The notes under the pieces are model-generated. The model did not search any database and was not told the origin of the DNA. It was given only the letters and a program-made list of their open reading frames with translations. The position numbers were made by a program, and so were the translations under genes. 64,000 nt of DNA. Source: JAPLJU01 sp036725345 (GTDB lineage: Bacteria > Desulfobacterota > Syntrophia > Syntrophales > UBA2192). The DNA lies in NCBI GenBank assembly GCA_036725345.1, contig DAIMEJ010000001.1:1-64000 (forward strand). The letters run 5' to 3'. Below, one piece after another: positions 33,137 to 41,203 of the stretch (its first letter is position 1; every line of letters begins with the position of its first letter).

Positions 33137-33168
33137 TTGTATATCAACATCATTTTTGATTGGGCCTC
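33137..33168 (+). repeat. direct repeat, right flank of the dockerin lipoprotein gene
   Basis: TTGTATATCAACATCA followed by TTTTTGATTGGGCCTC, three mismatches to the copy at 30959. It lies 30 bases past the stop codon of the dockerin gene. Confidence 0.65.
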
Positions 33169-33293
33169 ATCGCGCACTCCCCTTCAGCGAAAAGGGGCAA
33201 GAGGGAAGGGGAAGGCGTGAGTCGTTGAAACGCAAGCGCGGGAGCGCTATGTTGCGAAGACAAACTTCACTTCAAGTCAAGGTGGAACATGAC

Positions 33294-33578
33294 ATGGGCG
33301 GACCTCTGAAGAAACTGAAAATTCTTGATTTCTCAACCCTGTTACCGGGGCCATTCGCAACAATGTGCCTGGCCGACCTGGGCGCCGATGTCCTGCAGAT
33401 CGTTTCGGGTTCGCGGCTGGACCTGGCGGATTTGCTGCCCCCCTTCATCAAGGAGGCGAAGATCTCCTCCGCCGCGGCCTACTTGCGCCGAAACAAGCGC
33501 AGCATGACCCTCAACTTGAAAGATCCAAGGGCCACAAGTTGTTCACCGGTTCCTGACGGTATGTGACATCATTCCGGA
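33294..33578 (+). pseudogene. remnant: N-terminus of CaiB/BaiF-type (family III) CoA-transferase, frameshifted
   Basis: From ATG 33294 the frame reads LKILDFSTLLPGPFATMCLADLGADVLQI and then AYLRRNKRSMTLNLKDPRA, the N-terminal Rossmann part of family III CoA-transferases (motifs LLPGPFATMCLADLGADV and RRNKRSMTLNLK). Near 33533 the family reading shifts by one frame (VVHRFLTVCDIIPE), and past 33580 all likeness ends where the convergent YegP gene begins. About 80% of the enzyme is missing, so this is a broken copy. It could have handled acyl-CoA substrates together with the other catabolic remnants. Confidence 0.75.
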
Positions 33579-33593
33579 ATCCCGCTGTTCCCC

Positions 33594-33932
33594 TCAGTCC
33601 GCATCAACGATTTTCGCGACCCTGGCGTTTTTCCTGCCGACCGACGTGATTCCCTTGCGGCATCCGGCCCTCGAACTGTAGGATTGCCCCGTGCCGATGA
33701 TTTCCTTGTTCTCCGGCGCTATCAGCCTGAAGCTGTAACCGCCGCTTTTGTTCTGGTAGACCTCGAAGTTGGAAGCCTTCTGTGAATTTTTCTTCACCGA
33801 CGCGATGCCCTTCAGGCACGCGGCCCTGGTGCTGTAGCCCTGGCCGACCATGATGGTTTTTCCGTTTGCCGCCACCAACCGGTATCTGAATTTGCCCGCT
33901 TTGTCCTTGTAGACCTCAAATTTTCCTTCCAT
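33594..33932 (-). CDS. YegP-family protein (tandem DUF1508)
   Basis: A 112-residue protein made of two DUF1508/YegP modules (about residues 1-52 and 57-112), each with the pattern FEVYxxKxGxxxxRLxAxNxxxIxxGQxYSxRxxCxxGIxSV, here FEVYKDKAGKFRYRL and FEVYQNKSGGYSFRL. GGAAGGAGG precedes the ATG at 33932; the open frame continues upstream to 34013 without family likeness. The structure is known for related YegP proteins (duplicated beta-beta-alpha units), but the function is unknown. Gene faces the broken CoA-transferase. Confidence 0.9.
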   Translation of the reverse strand: MEGKFEVYKDKAGKFRYRLVAANGKTIMVGQGYSTRAACLKGIASVKKNSQKASNFEVYQNKSGGYSFRLIAPENKEIIGTGQSYSSRAGCRKGITSVGRKNARVAKIVDAD

Positions 33933-34092
33933 CTCGTCCCTCCTTCCTGTCGGATTTTGCCGATGACTGAAACCGCCTGGAAAACGAATAATACATTTCA
34001 CGGTCCTATGCAAACATTAATGCCGCTGTGTTCCCTCCCGCGACAAAGAATCGGCGACAGGCCTTTTTCCGTCCCCGCCCGGGCAAATGGTT

Positions 34093-34608
34093 TTACATTT
34101 TGTCTGTCGGTCTTCGATCCTCGTAGTTCAGAATGATGACGGTCTTGTTTTCCTTCTCGCCCTGCGCCTTGTCTTCCCACAGATGGACATCCAGCATGAA
34201 GTCGCTCGCGGTCAGGGCGACGAGACTTCCACCTCGAAGCCACTCACGGATGACGGGGCTGCTCGCCCTGTACCATCCCTTCACGAGCCTCGTTTTTTCG
34301 TAATCATCGAGAACCTCTCGCGGACTCATCTTCCCGAGCCTCACCACGGAGGCACTGTCCGTCCGCACGTCGGCGTCGTCCTCATGAAGCACATAACCGT
34401 AAATCTGTTCCTGCTGGGGACCGAAAGTCTCGAACCTCACGACGTTGAATTTCCTGTCCGCGATGCTGCCGCTTATGATCCTTGCCGGGTCGACCACGTT
34501 GCTTTGCAGGTAGACTTTCTTTTCGCAGCCCAGAAAGCCAAGTGCCACCACGATCGCCGCGGCGGCAAGCATCAGGTTCCCCTGGAGCGCGTTGAGTGAA
34601 CAGGCCAT
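34093..34608 (-). CDS. lipoprotein of unknown function
   Basis: A 171-residue protein with a signal peptide ending in the lipobox LGFLGC (Cys28), so a lipoprotein. The mature part is mixed alpha/beta with VLHEDDADVRTDSASVVRLG and VHLWEDKAQGEKENKTVIILNY in two pieces, resembling many uncharacterised Desulfobacterota lipoproteins. I see no catalytic motif. It is separate from YegP by ~160 bases and points the same way. A ribosome site (AAGGATGG-like) is only fair. Confidence 0.65.
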   Translation of the reverse strand: MACSLNALQGNLMLAAAAIVVALGFLGCEKKVYLQSNVVDPARIISGSIADRKFNVVRFETFGPQQEQIYGYVLHEDDADVRTDSASVVRLGKMSPREVLDDYEKTRLVKGWYRASSPVIREWLRGGSLVALTASDFMLDVHLWEDKAQGEKENKTVIILNYEDRRPTDKM

Positions 34609-34656
34609 CCTTTACCTCCGCATCGCTTCATTTCGGTTGACGATTTTCATCACAGG

Positions 34657-34722
34657 CGCTTCACATTGCCCGGTGAAGCGTTGCGATCATTATATCCCTT
34701 TTCATTGAAAAGGGAAGTTTTT
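34657..34722 (+). terminator. two hairpins, the second terminator-like, in a divergent promoter region
   Basis: CGCTTCAC/GTGAAGCG (34657-34680) and CCCTTTTC/GAAAAGGG (34696-34714), the latter followed by AAG and six T residues. No plus-strand gene lies directly upstream, so the second could be a leader attenuator for the gene at 34832 or read-through control. Confidence 0.45.
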
Positions 34723-34831
34723 TAAGGGTGAAAGCGTTATGACGGCAGCGGGCAAAAAGCCGTCCTTGACCCCATCCCTCCGAAGTGTTATCAAATTTCA
34801 CGCGGTGTTTCATATCACAGGGGGAACAACA

Positions 34832-35308
34832 ATGAACGACAAAATACTATCTGTGCTGTGCGGTGTTGTCTTCGCCGTGGTGATCCTCATCACCGCATCG
34901 CCGAATGCCGCCCGAGGCTCGGATTGGGTTTATTACGGGTCCGGTTCCCACGGCGATCAGTATTTTTACGACAGGGCCAGTATTCGCCAGGCCCAGGAGG
35001 GTGCCATCAGGGTATGGACAAAGGTGGTCTACAGTGACGAAGGGCGTCAGCGAAAAATGGATGATTACAGGAGGGACGGATACGCGACCGCCGGGTTCGA
35101 GCTTTTGAGTGAAACACAAAACCTGTGGCTGATAAACTGTATCGAAGAAAAATTCACAATAACGGAAGGCCGTCATCATGGGAGCAACGGACGCGTCCTC
35201 GACATGTACAGGGCCGACAAACGGGTCTGGGGATATGCCGCCCCCGGCTCACCGGTGGAGTCATTGGTGAAGATGGTCTGTGAAGAAGCGAAGCCGGCAA
35301 AGAGATAA
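34832..35308 (+). CDS. exported protein, surface-adhesin-E-like
   Basis: A 158-residue protein with a signal peptide (1-29, ending in ARG before SDWVYYG). The mature part has the layout of surface-adhesin protein E domains: DWVYYGSGSHGDQYFYDRASI, with VWTKVVYSDEGR and a Cys in LINCIEEKFTITEGR (each shorter than 20 residues as written). Such domains are found in many small secreted or periplasmic proteins of Proteobacteria. The ATG at 34832 follows GGGGGAA; the frame extends upstream to 34739. Function unknown. Confidence 0.6.
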   Translation: MNDKILSVLCGVVFAVVILITASPNAARGSDWVYYGSGSHGDQYFYDRASIRQAQEGAIRVWTKVVYSDEGRQRKMDDYRRDGYATAGFELLSETQNLWLINCIEEKFTITEGRHHGSNGRVLDMYRADKRVWGYAAPGSPVESLVKMVCEEAKPAKR

Positions 35309-35402
35309 TTGAATGTCGTTGAGACGGGAGGTATCAAACTTCGGGCCGGCCGGTCAGCCCGATAATGGTTTTCGAAAAAACGTGGGAAAGGAGAGGGATC
35401 CT

Positions 35403-35900
35403 ATGGCCGCAAAAGACGCATTCACGACAGAGGAGTGGACGCTTCTCAGGATCGTGCCTTCGCTCGTCGGCGCCGGTGTCTCCGCATCCGATCCGAGCGG
35501 CATCTTCGGCGCCATCAAGGAAGCCGCGGCCGGCATGACGGAAATGGTCGAATCGCTTCGGCAGGGCTCAAAGCTCGAGCTCTTTGGCGCGATGCTGGGG
35601 GACAAGAGCATCCCCGAGGTGCCTGACATGAAGGCAATGGTCGGTGAGGGAAACCATGAACGGCAGATGGCGAACCTCAAGGCAGCTGTTCTCGAACGTG
35701 TCAAAGAGGCGGCGAACCTGGTGAACGGCAAGGCCACACCCGAGGAGGCGCGGGCCTACAAGCTGATGGTCATGACCGTGGCGGAAAAAGCGGCGAATGC
35801 GGCTAAGGAAGGCGGGTTTCTCGGTTTCGGCGGAGTCCGGGTGAGCAGCGCCGAGCAGTCTTTTTTGAACGAGGTGAAGGCTGCGTTGCAACCTGCCTGA
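35403..35900 (+). CDS. conserved hypothetical cytoplasmic protein
   Basis: A 165-residue, mostly alpha-helical, soluble protein beginning at ATG 35403 with GGAGAGGG upstream. It has no signal, membrane helix or known catalytic motif. Features are TEEWTLLRIVPSLVG at the start and FLGFGGVRVSSAEQSFL near the end with a predicted helix-turn between. I recall similar proteins without assigned function in Proteobacteria. It follows the adhesin-E-like gene by ~95 bases and is closed by a strong terminator. Confidence 0.65.
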   Translation: MAAKDAFTTEEWTLLRIVPSLVGAGVSASDPSGIFGAIKEAAAGMTEMVESLRQGSKLELFGAMLGDKSIPEVPDMKAMVGEGNHERQMANLKAAVLERVKEAANLVNGKATPEEARAYKLMVMTVAEKAANAAKEGGFLGFGGVRVSSAEQSFLNEVKAALQPA

Positions 35901-35952
35901 GCCGCCGGGATGTGTCGCAACCCATGAACCCGGTTTTCGTGAAGCACAGATT

Positions 35953-35992
35953 AAAAAAGCCCGGGGTGTTAATGCCCACCCGGGGCTTTTTT
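35953..35992. terminator. strong bidirectional terminator
   Basis: AAAAAAGCCC and GGGCTTTTTT with GGGTG/CACCC inside form a long stem with one mismatch. It separates the converging genes at 35403-35900 and 36017-36670. Confidence 0.9.
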
Positions 35993-36016
35993 ATGTGAGT
36001 GGTTGATGGGAGTGTG

Positions 36017-36670
36017 TTAACCGATTTTCCTTTTTCTTCGCACGGCTGCAACGCCGATAAGACCGCAGCCCAGGAGAAGAAGGGTCGCCGGCTCGGGGAC
36101 GGCCGCGTAATAAAGCTGATCCTGTGCGTTGCCGCCGTTTATCGTCTGGATATTGAGAACCCGGATGGGGCCGGTGTCCTTCCAGCCCGAGGTGTTGGCG
36201 AGCGTAACCAGATAGTTGCTCTTCCCGAGATATTCACCCTCAAGGAACCAGATTGCATTCTGCAGATCCCCGAGGCTATTTGACGATGCGGGATCGAAAG
36301 CTGGTGCCAGCTGGTTCAGGTCACCGATCATGTAATGGTAGTAGAGAAAGGCCGTCCGGGGATCGAGGGGGTCACCGCTATTCGTGTTGGATCCGCCCTG
36401 GTTTGCCACGCCCGAAATGTTCATTACCTTGTACGGCGTGTTGAAGGAGATGTATTCATCCGTCTCCAGGCAGAAGCTGCTGTAAATATATTGACCATCC
36501 CTGTAAACATCGAAGGAGCCACCGGGTGAAGGCCCGAGGCCGTCCCGGAAGGTGATAATTTCATCCACATTGATCGGGCTCATCACAATCGCATCGGCAT
36601 TTGAAGCGGGAAGTGTAACTGCACAGGCGAGTAAAATCAGACAGAATAAATTCACAACCCCTTTTTTCAT
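36017..36670 (-). CDS. PEP-CTERM sorted surface protein
   Basis: A 217-residue exported protein with a signal peptide (1-28, ending in NADA) and a C-terminal PEP-CTERM sorting signal, VPEPATLLLLGCGLIGVAAV followed by RRKRKIG. Such tails are cut by exosortase EpsH in bacteria that make exopolysaccharide or biofilm. The body (residues 30-190) has the pattern of PEP-CTERM proteins with 'thioester-like' folds: SFCLETDEYISF, YKVMNISG, AFLYYHYMIGDL, LQNAIWFLEGEY. Exosortase and the PrsK/PrsR regulators are not in the window. A promoter with TTGACA and TAAAAT lies upstream on the minus strand; the intergenic region is A+T-rich. Function on the surface unknown. Confidence 0.88.
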   Translation of the reverse strand: MKKGVVNLFCLILLACAVTLPASNADAIVMSPINVDEIITFRDGLGPSPGGSFDVYRDGQYIYSSFCLETDEYISFNTPYKVMNISGVANQGGSNTNSGDPLDPRTAFLYYHYMIGDLNQLAPAFDPASSNSLGDLQNAIWFLEGEYLGKSNYLVTLANTSGWKDTGPIRVLNIQTINGGNAQDQLYYAAVPEPATLLLLGCGLIGVAAVRRKRKIG

Positions 36671-36730
36671 CCCCTTGCCCCTCCTATCAACAGGTGAGAT
36701 AATTTTGTTTATTATGTGCCATTTGCAACC

Positions 36731-36758
36731 ATTTTACAGATATTATTTTCTATGTCAA
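36731..36758 (-). promoter_or_regulatory. sigma-70 promoter of the PEP-CTERM gene
   Basis: On the minus strand TTGACA is followed after 16 bases by TAAAAT, about 60 bases upstream of the start codon at 36670. Confidence 0.6.
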
Positions 36759-36808
36759 TATATATAAGGTAATAATTTGTCTTATATATCAAAAATAATC
36801 ATGTCGTG

Positions 36809-36848
36809 AAAAAGTATTATATTTCTCTGTATAAATCTAATACTTTTT
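36809..36848. repeat. A+T-rich 11-bp inverted repeat
   Basis: AAAAAGTATTA and TAATACTTTTT are perfect inverted copies separated by 18 bases, within the 343-base region upstream of the PEP-CTERM gene and past the end of the M6 protease gene. It could be a regulator site or an A+T-rich hairpin. Confidence 0.55.
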
Positions 36849-36951
36849 TCGTAGGAAGATGAGATAACATGTCGCAATCTTTAGATTCTGACCACACTTA
36901 AGACAGATAGATCGGAGGCGCATTTTATCCCGGAAGGAGTTGGCAGGTGCA

Positions 36952-36999
36952 GAAAAGAAGGCAGGCCGGGATCATTGAAACGATAGAACCAGCCTGCCT
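36952..36999 (-). terminator. terminator of the M6 protease gene
   Basis: AGGCAGGC pairs with GCCTGCCT, with two extra G-C pairs inside, and a T-rich stretch follows on the minus strand. It lies 15 bases past the stop at 37014. Confidence 0.6.
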
Positions 37000-37013
37000 G
37001 TTGATAGACATCC

Positions 37014-39290
37014 TCAGGGGTCAATACGCTCGATGGCGCCTGCGGACTGCAAGTGGGTCGAGGCAATGCCATTCTGACCGGCTTTCAGGCGGAATCCGAA
37101 GAGGATCTCACCCCGGTTTTTCTTCCGGAGCAGTTCGTCTTTCACCATCCATGCCAGCATCTTGAGAGACATCGGCGACTTCTCCGCAAATGCATCGAGA
37201 AAAGCCACCACGTCGTCCGGGTTTCTCAAAACGGCCTCTTCCCCCCTGAGCGACTTTGATATCTCCAACCTGTTGGCCGCAAGTATGGTCCTTGCCGACG
37301 AAAGGAGTTCGGGGTTTTCCATGATCACCTTCAGGGCCTCGTCGGAGTGGCGGTAAAGCGTCTCGCTGAGGAGCTTCCCCTCCGGCGATTTTGCCAGCCG
37401 TTGGTCCCTGAAGTCCCTCATAACCGCGAGGTGCTCGTCCGTCAGCGACATGGCGGCATAGGCTGAAAGCCACGTGGGCGTGCCTATCTTGATCGACTTC
37501 GACAGGGTGTTGTTGCCTTCGTTGACCTCCGCCTGCGAGCCGTCGACATCGGCCATGATCCCGATGTAGTAGTTGCCGTCGGAGACATCGGGGATGGTGA
37601 CGGCCACCGTCTCGGTTCTTACAGCGCAGGACGGGAGATTGTTTCCGGGCAGCGTCCATTTCTTCAGTTCTTGGTCGCCTGTCGTGATGGTCGTGTCCTC
37701 CGAGAGATAGACGGCCATTTTGATAACGGCTGTCGGGGCCGTGCCCTGGTTTTTCATCGAGTAGGTTACTTGGACCGTGTCGCCTTTCTGCACGGCGTTC
37801 CGGTCGAGGGACATGGCGTAGACGGCATAGTCCGGTCTCGTCACCCCCGTGCCGCCGATCTGGAATTTCGCGGACATGCTGTTCCCGGGGTTGGAGATGT
37901 CGGTGACCCACACGCCGGTGTCGGTTCCATCATAGCGTCTGCTCGAAGGGGTCGTGCAGGGGCCGAGGAAGAAGGGGGATTTGTAATAATCGCCGCAATC
38001 GGCACGTCCGCCGGCTTCGATCTGCTCGAAGCCGTCGGCCTCCATCAGCCGCAGGAGCTTGTGACTGGAGCCGGAGTTGTTGTAGAGGAAGTCGTTCCCC
38101 GAGGCATCGAGCCGGGCATCCACGTGCCAGAGGAGCATCCCGTCGCAGGAAAGGGTTGCGTCGTTTCCGGCCCGCTGGCGGTTCTGCGCCATGAAGAACT
38201 CGGTAAAGAGGCTGCCCGAGGAGGCACCCGGCCAGACCAGTACGGCGCTCTGGGAAGTCCCCGTTGCGCCGAGCGTTACCGTGTTCGATCCGCTCGACAC
38301 AACGGTGGGTGTCAGCCAGTCGAGCATCCATTTGCTGAAGCAGTTGTGGTCGCCCTGGTTGGCGTCCATCATGTCGAGGCCGCCGACCCCGCCCCGGGGT
38401 CCCACGGAATCGTCGTAGTCATAGTAGTCGGGGAGCCCGAGGGCATGGCCCGTTTCATGGATCGCGACCCTCGGCGTGAAGGCGCTCCCCGTGGAGGTCG
38501 CCTCCCAGAGCCACGCATACCCGCCCAGCCTCTTTCCGTCGACGGTGAAGGAGGGGTCGCCGAAGCCGAATGAATACCACGCCCACCAGTCGGAAGCCCA
38601 CGCGCCTGCAAGCCCCGACCAGAAGACCATGAAGTAGTCGATCTCGCCGTCGTTGTCAAAGTCATACTGGCTGAAGTCGTGGCCGAGGGAATTGTGATGG
38701 TTGATGGCCGCTTTGATGATCGCCCGGATATCCGGTTGCTCGGGGCGGTTGCCAGGCCATCGATACCACTCCAGGGTGTTGCCTGTTATGTTCAGCTGGT
38801 TGTAGGACGCCCGGCGGTAGTAGCTGCTGAGACTTTCGTAGGGGTACTGAAGGGGGTTTCCCAGCAGGAAAAGACTGTTGTGCATGGTGTCGCGGCTGTT
38901 CGTGTGGACGTAATCCTGAAAATCGATGAGGAGCGCGAAGACCTTCACATTTCCTGTGGTCCGCATGCCGCGCCAGGCCGGCGGCGGTGCCGGCAGAGGG
39001 GCCATGACGTTGATCTGCGCGTCCCCGATCCCCCGGGACCGAAGCACGGCCCTCTGTGTCTTTATGATCGCTGATTTAAGACGATAGGCGTTCACTTTGT
39101 GATTGCCCAGACGTTCCGCGTACGCCGTCCGCGGAGCCAGTCTGTTCTCGGTTCGCAACTGCTCAATCTCGCCCGGCCGGGGGGGCTGGAGGGCCCAGGC
39201 CGGATCGACACAGCCGGGCCAGACGAGCACGGCCGCGAGGAACATGACCGCGAAACAACTTCCCATCACGACCTTTCGTCTGCTTCCCAT
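37014..39290 (-). CDS. secreted M6-family metalloprotease (immune inhibitor A-like) with CARDB domain
   Basis: A 758-residue secreted protein. Signal peptide 1-34 (cleavage near AWA). The peptidase domain (about 110-430) has the M6 zinc motif HETGHALGLPDYYD with His278, Glu279 and His282, and Asp/Tyr downstream typical of M6 (HExxHxxGLPDxYD). A calcium-like loop DFDNDGEIDYF lies before it. A CARDB-type beta-sandwich (about 485-590, YAVYAMSLDRNAVQKGDTV and DVDGSQAEVNEGNNTLSKSI in pieces) follows; the last 160 residues are helical and unassigned. AAAGGAGG precedes ATG 39290. It probably degrades proteins outside the cell. It precedes a lipoprotein gene of unknown role. Confidence 0.9.
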   Translation of the reverse strand: MGSRRKVVMGSCFAVMFLAAVLVWPGCVDPAWALQPPRPGEIEQLRTENRLAPRTAYAERLGNHKVNAYRLKSAIIKTQRAVLRSRGIGDAQINVMAPLPAPPPAWRGMRTTGNVKVFALLIDFQDYVHTNSRDTMHNSLFLLGNPLQYPYESLSSYYRRASYNQLNITGNTLEWYRWPGNRPEQPDIRAIIKAAINHHNSLGHDFSQYDFDNDGEIDYFMVFWSGLAGAWASDWWAWYSFGFGDPSFTVDGKRLGGYAWLWEATSTGSAFTPRVAIHETGHALGLPDYYDYDDSVGPRGGVGGLDMMDANQGDHNCFSKWMLDWLTPTVVSSGSNTVTLGATGTSQSAVLVWPGASSGSLFTEFFMAQNRQRAGNDATLSCDGMLLWHVDARLDASGNDFLYNNSGSSHKLLRLMEADGFEQIEAGGRADCGDYYKSPFFLGPCTTPSSRRYDGTDTGVWVTDISNPGNSMSAKFQIGGTGVTRPDYAVYAMSLDRNAVQKGDTVQVTYSMKNQGTAPTAVIKMAVYLSEDTTITTGDQELKKWTLPGNNLPSCAVRTETVAVTIPDVSDGNYYIGIMADVDGSQAEVNEGNNTLSKSIKIGTPTWLSAYAAMSLTDEHLAVMRDFRDQRLAKSPEGKLLSETLYRHSDEALKVIMENPELLSSARTILAANRLEISKSLRGEEAVLRNPDDVVAFLDAFAEKSPMSLKMLAWMVKDELLRKKNRGEILFGFRLKAGQNGIASTHLQSAGAIERIDP

Positions 39291-39339
39291 GTTAACGCCT
39301 CCTTTCTTTCTGTGCCGCCCATAGCCCCGGGCGGCTCGT

Positions 39340-39840
39340 TCATTTCGTCATCTTCGTGATCGACTCGACGATCCTCTTGAGATTTTCCGGGACCGTGTCG
39401 TCCTCGGAGTGGAAACGGATGGACTTTGTTCCACGGGCGGTTTTTACCGTCAGGATATAGCCCCACCACGACCACTCGCTTTTGAAAGGCGCGCTGTATT
39501 TGTCCTTCATGTCGAAAAGTTCAGCATCCTCAACTTGGTGTGCCAGTTCACGGATCTCCACAGGGGATATGACGCCCTTTCTCACCTCCTTTGCGGTTCT
39601 CATGTAAATCGCCTTGACGGTATAGGACCCGTCTCTCTCGATGCGTGTGTCCGTGCCGTTGTTCTCCCAGTTGCGCCGCTTTAGTTCGAGCCACGGGCCG
39701 GCGGCACTCTCCCTGTCGCCCATAGCCGGAGTGCCTCCCGGACCGGCCTGACCCGTTCCCTGTGAACAGGCAGGGATCAGGCATGCGAACAGGACGAAAA
39801 CGGCGCACGCAATGATCACTTCAACGGGTTTACGGAACAT
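39340..39840 (-). CDS. lipoprotein of unknown function
   Basis: A 166-residue protein with a signal peptide and lipobox (CLIPAC, Cys25), then a Gly/Pro-rich linker and a globular domain of about 110 residues (WLELKRRNWENNGTDTRIER as a start, LTVKTARGTKSIRFHSEDDT later). The domain has the look of the DUF-type beta-rich lipoproteins with unknown function common in Proteobacteria. It sits 49 bases upstream of the M6 protease gene in the same direction, which would suit an operon, but I see no functional tie. Confidence 0.65.
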   Translation of the reverse strand: MFRKPVEVIIACAVFVLFACLIPACSQGTGQAGPGGTPAMGDRESAAGPWLELKRRNWENNGTDTRIERDGSYTVKAIYMRTAKEVRKGVISPVEIRELAHQVEDAELFDMKDKYSAPFKSEWSWWGYILTVKTARGTKSIRFHSEDDTVPENLKRIVESITKMTK

Positions 39841-40015
39841 GATCGTGGCGTTTCTCTTGCGGGGTTTAATTGGGGGTTAACAGATGTCGCGCCCGTGGTG
39901 GCAGTGGAGATGCTATATTGACGATCTTCTTCGGTTGTCTTAGATCAAATCCAGTGAAAATTTAATCGAAATCGGGCCATATTTCAAGTCGAAAATGAGG
40001 GGGATGCTGTTTAGT

Positions 40016-40927
40016 TCAATTCAGATATTTGCGCGGGTTGACCGGGACCCCGTTGAACAGTACCGTATAGTGAAGATGGGGGCCGGTGCTTCGCCCGGAA
40101 TTCCCGATGAACCCGATGATGTCGCCTTTGCGAAGGACCTGGCCTTTGCGAACGACGCTTCTCAGGAGATGGCCGTAAAAGGTCGAGAACCCCCGGGAGT
40201 GGTTCAAATGGACGAACCTTCCCATGTTCGTGTCAATCCCGGTGAAAACAACAATGCCGTCAGCGGGCGCGACAACTTCCCTGCCGGGATCGGTTGCAAT
40301 GTCCATCCCCCTGTGGAACTCGCCGTGACCCGTGAAGGGAGATCTTCTCGTACCGAATTCGGAACTCACCCACCCCCGGACGGGCCAGATGGAGGGCGTG
40401 CAGGCGAGGATGGACTTCTGCTTTTTGAAGAATTCGATGAGGTCCCGGAAACTCTGTTCCTGGACGGCGGCCTCCTCAATGAGGCGGTCCATGTCGCGGT
40501 CCATGCGCCCGGACCGAAGCCTGCCGATGTCGTCTGCCGGGATTGACCCCCCGACGCCAAGCGGCGAAGAGGAGACGCGGGGCGGGGGATTGAGCGCGAC
40601 TCGCGTCTTTTTGTTTACTTCCCGGGCCAGCATGCGGATCTTCGCATCAAAGGCCTGAAGGGTCGCCAGGGTCTGCTCGTACTGGCCGATTTTTTCACTT
40701 AGCGTTGCGATCTGGTTTTCCTGGACTTCAGTGAGCTCACGCAGGCTGAGCACCTCAGCCCTGTCCCGTTTGATGATGACGTAATCGAGAGTAACGGCGG
40801 AGAAAACAGCAAGAACAATGACGGCACTCACCGCAAAGGCCCCAAGGAGTCGGCCTGAAAGAGTGATCTTTTTCACGGACGACTTTCTCCGCGGAATGAT
40901 CAGAAATGTGTAGGAATCATTCTTCAC
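40016..40927 (-). CDS. membrane-anchored M23 (LytM-type) peptidoglycan peptidase
   Basis: A 303-residue protein from GTG 40927 (an in-frame ATG at 40963 would add 12 residues). One transmembrane helix (about 28-46, AVSAVIVLAVFSAVTLDYVI) is followed by a coiled coil (EVLSLRELTEVQENQIATLS region) and an M23 domain in the last ~120 residues. Zinc ligands are present: HRGMDIA (His and Asp) and HLHY (His), so it should be active on peptide cross-links of peptidoglycan. A c-di-GMP-I riboswitch lies upstream on the same strand, so the gene is probably controlled by cyclic di-GMP, which links cell-wall remodelling with motility or biofilm switching. Confidence 0.87.
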   Translation of the reverse strand: MKNDSYTFLIIPRRKSSVKKITLSGRLLGAFAVSAVIVLAVFSAVTLDYVIIKRDRAEVLSLRELTEVQENQIATLSEKIGQYEQTLATLQAFDAKIRMLAREVNKKTRVALNPPPRVSSSPLGVGGSIPADDIGRLRSGRMDRDMDRLIEEAAVQEQSFRDLIEFFKKQKSILACTPSIWPVRGWVSSEFGTRRSPFTGHGEFHRGMDIATDPGREVVAPADGIVVFTGIDTNMGRFVHLNHSRGFSTFYGHLLRSVVRKGQVLRKGDIIGFIGNSGRSTGPHLHYTVLFNGVPVNPRKYLN

Positions 40928-41103
40928 TGAATCTGCTCGCGAACAGAACAAATCCGGTTTCATCCCAAGAGGATGTCATCGTTGAAAAAGATTTGACTCA
41001 AAGCAACCGTGGCAGGGCGGTGATGGAAGGGATAAAAGTGAAGCCGGTTTCGGAGCCGCACTTGTGGGGAGAGGTTCCGCACCCGCTGATCAAGGCGGGA
41101 TAC

Positions 41104-41203
41104 GGCCATCGCCTGGCAACCCTGCTGCCGTGTCCCGGTTTCTCCCGGGATGTAGGCCAGTGGCTTTGCGTCCCAGTCTTTCGGCTGGTTTGCCTTTTTC
41201 AAA
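41104..41203 (-). promoter_or_regulatory. c-di-GMP-I (GEMM) riboswitch aptamer
   Basis: On the minus strand this region reads GGCAAACC, then a CCGAAAGACTGG hairpin with GAAA tetraloop, GGGACGCAAAGCC, CTGGCCTACA, and a second hairpin arm CCCGGG...CACGGCAGCAGGGTTGCC. These are the conserved blocks of the c-di-GMP-I aptamer: ligand-pocket core, tetraloop and tetraloop receptor. The M23 peptidase gene starts about 140-180 bases downstream on that strand. I do not see a clear terminator in the expression platform. Confidence 0.85.
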
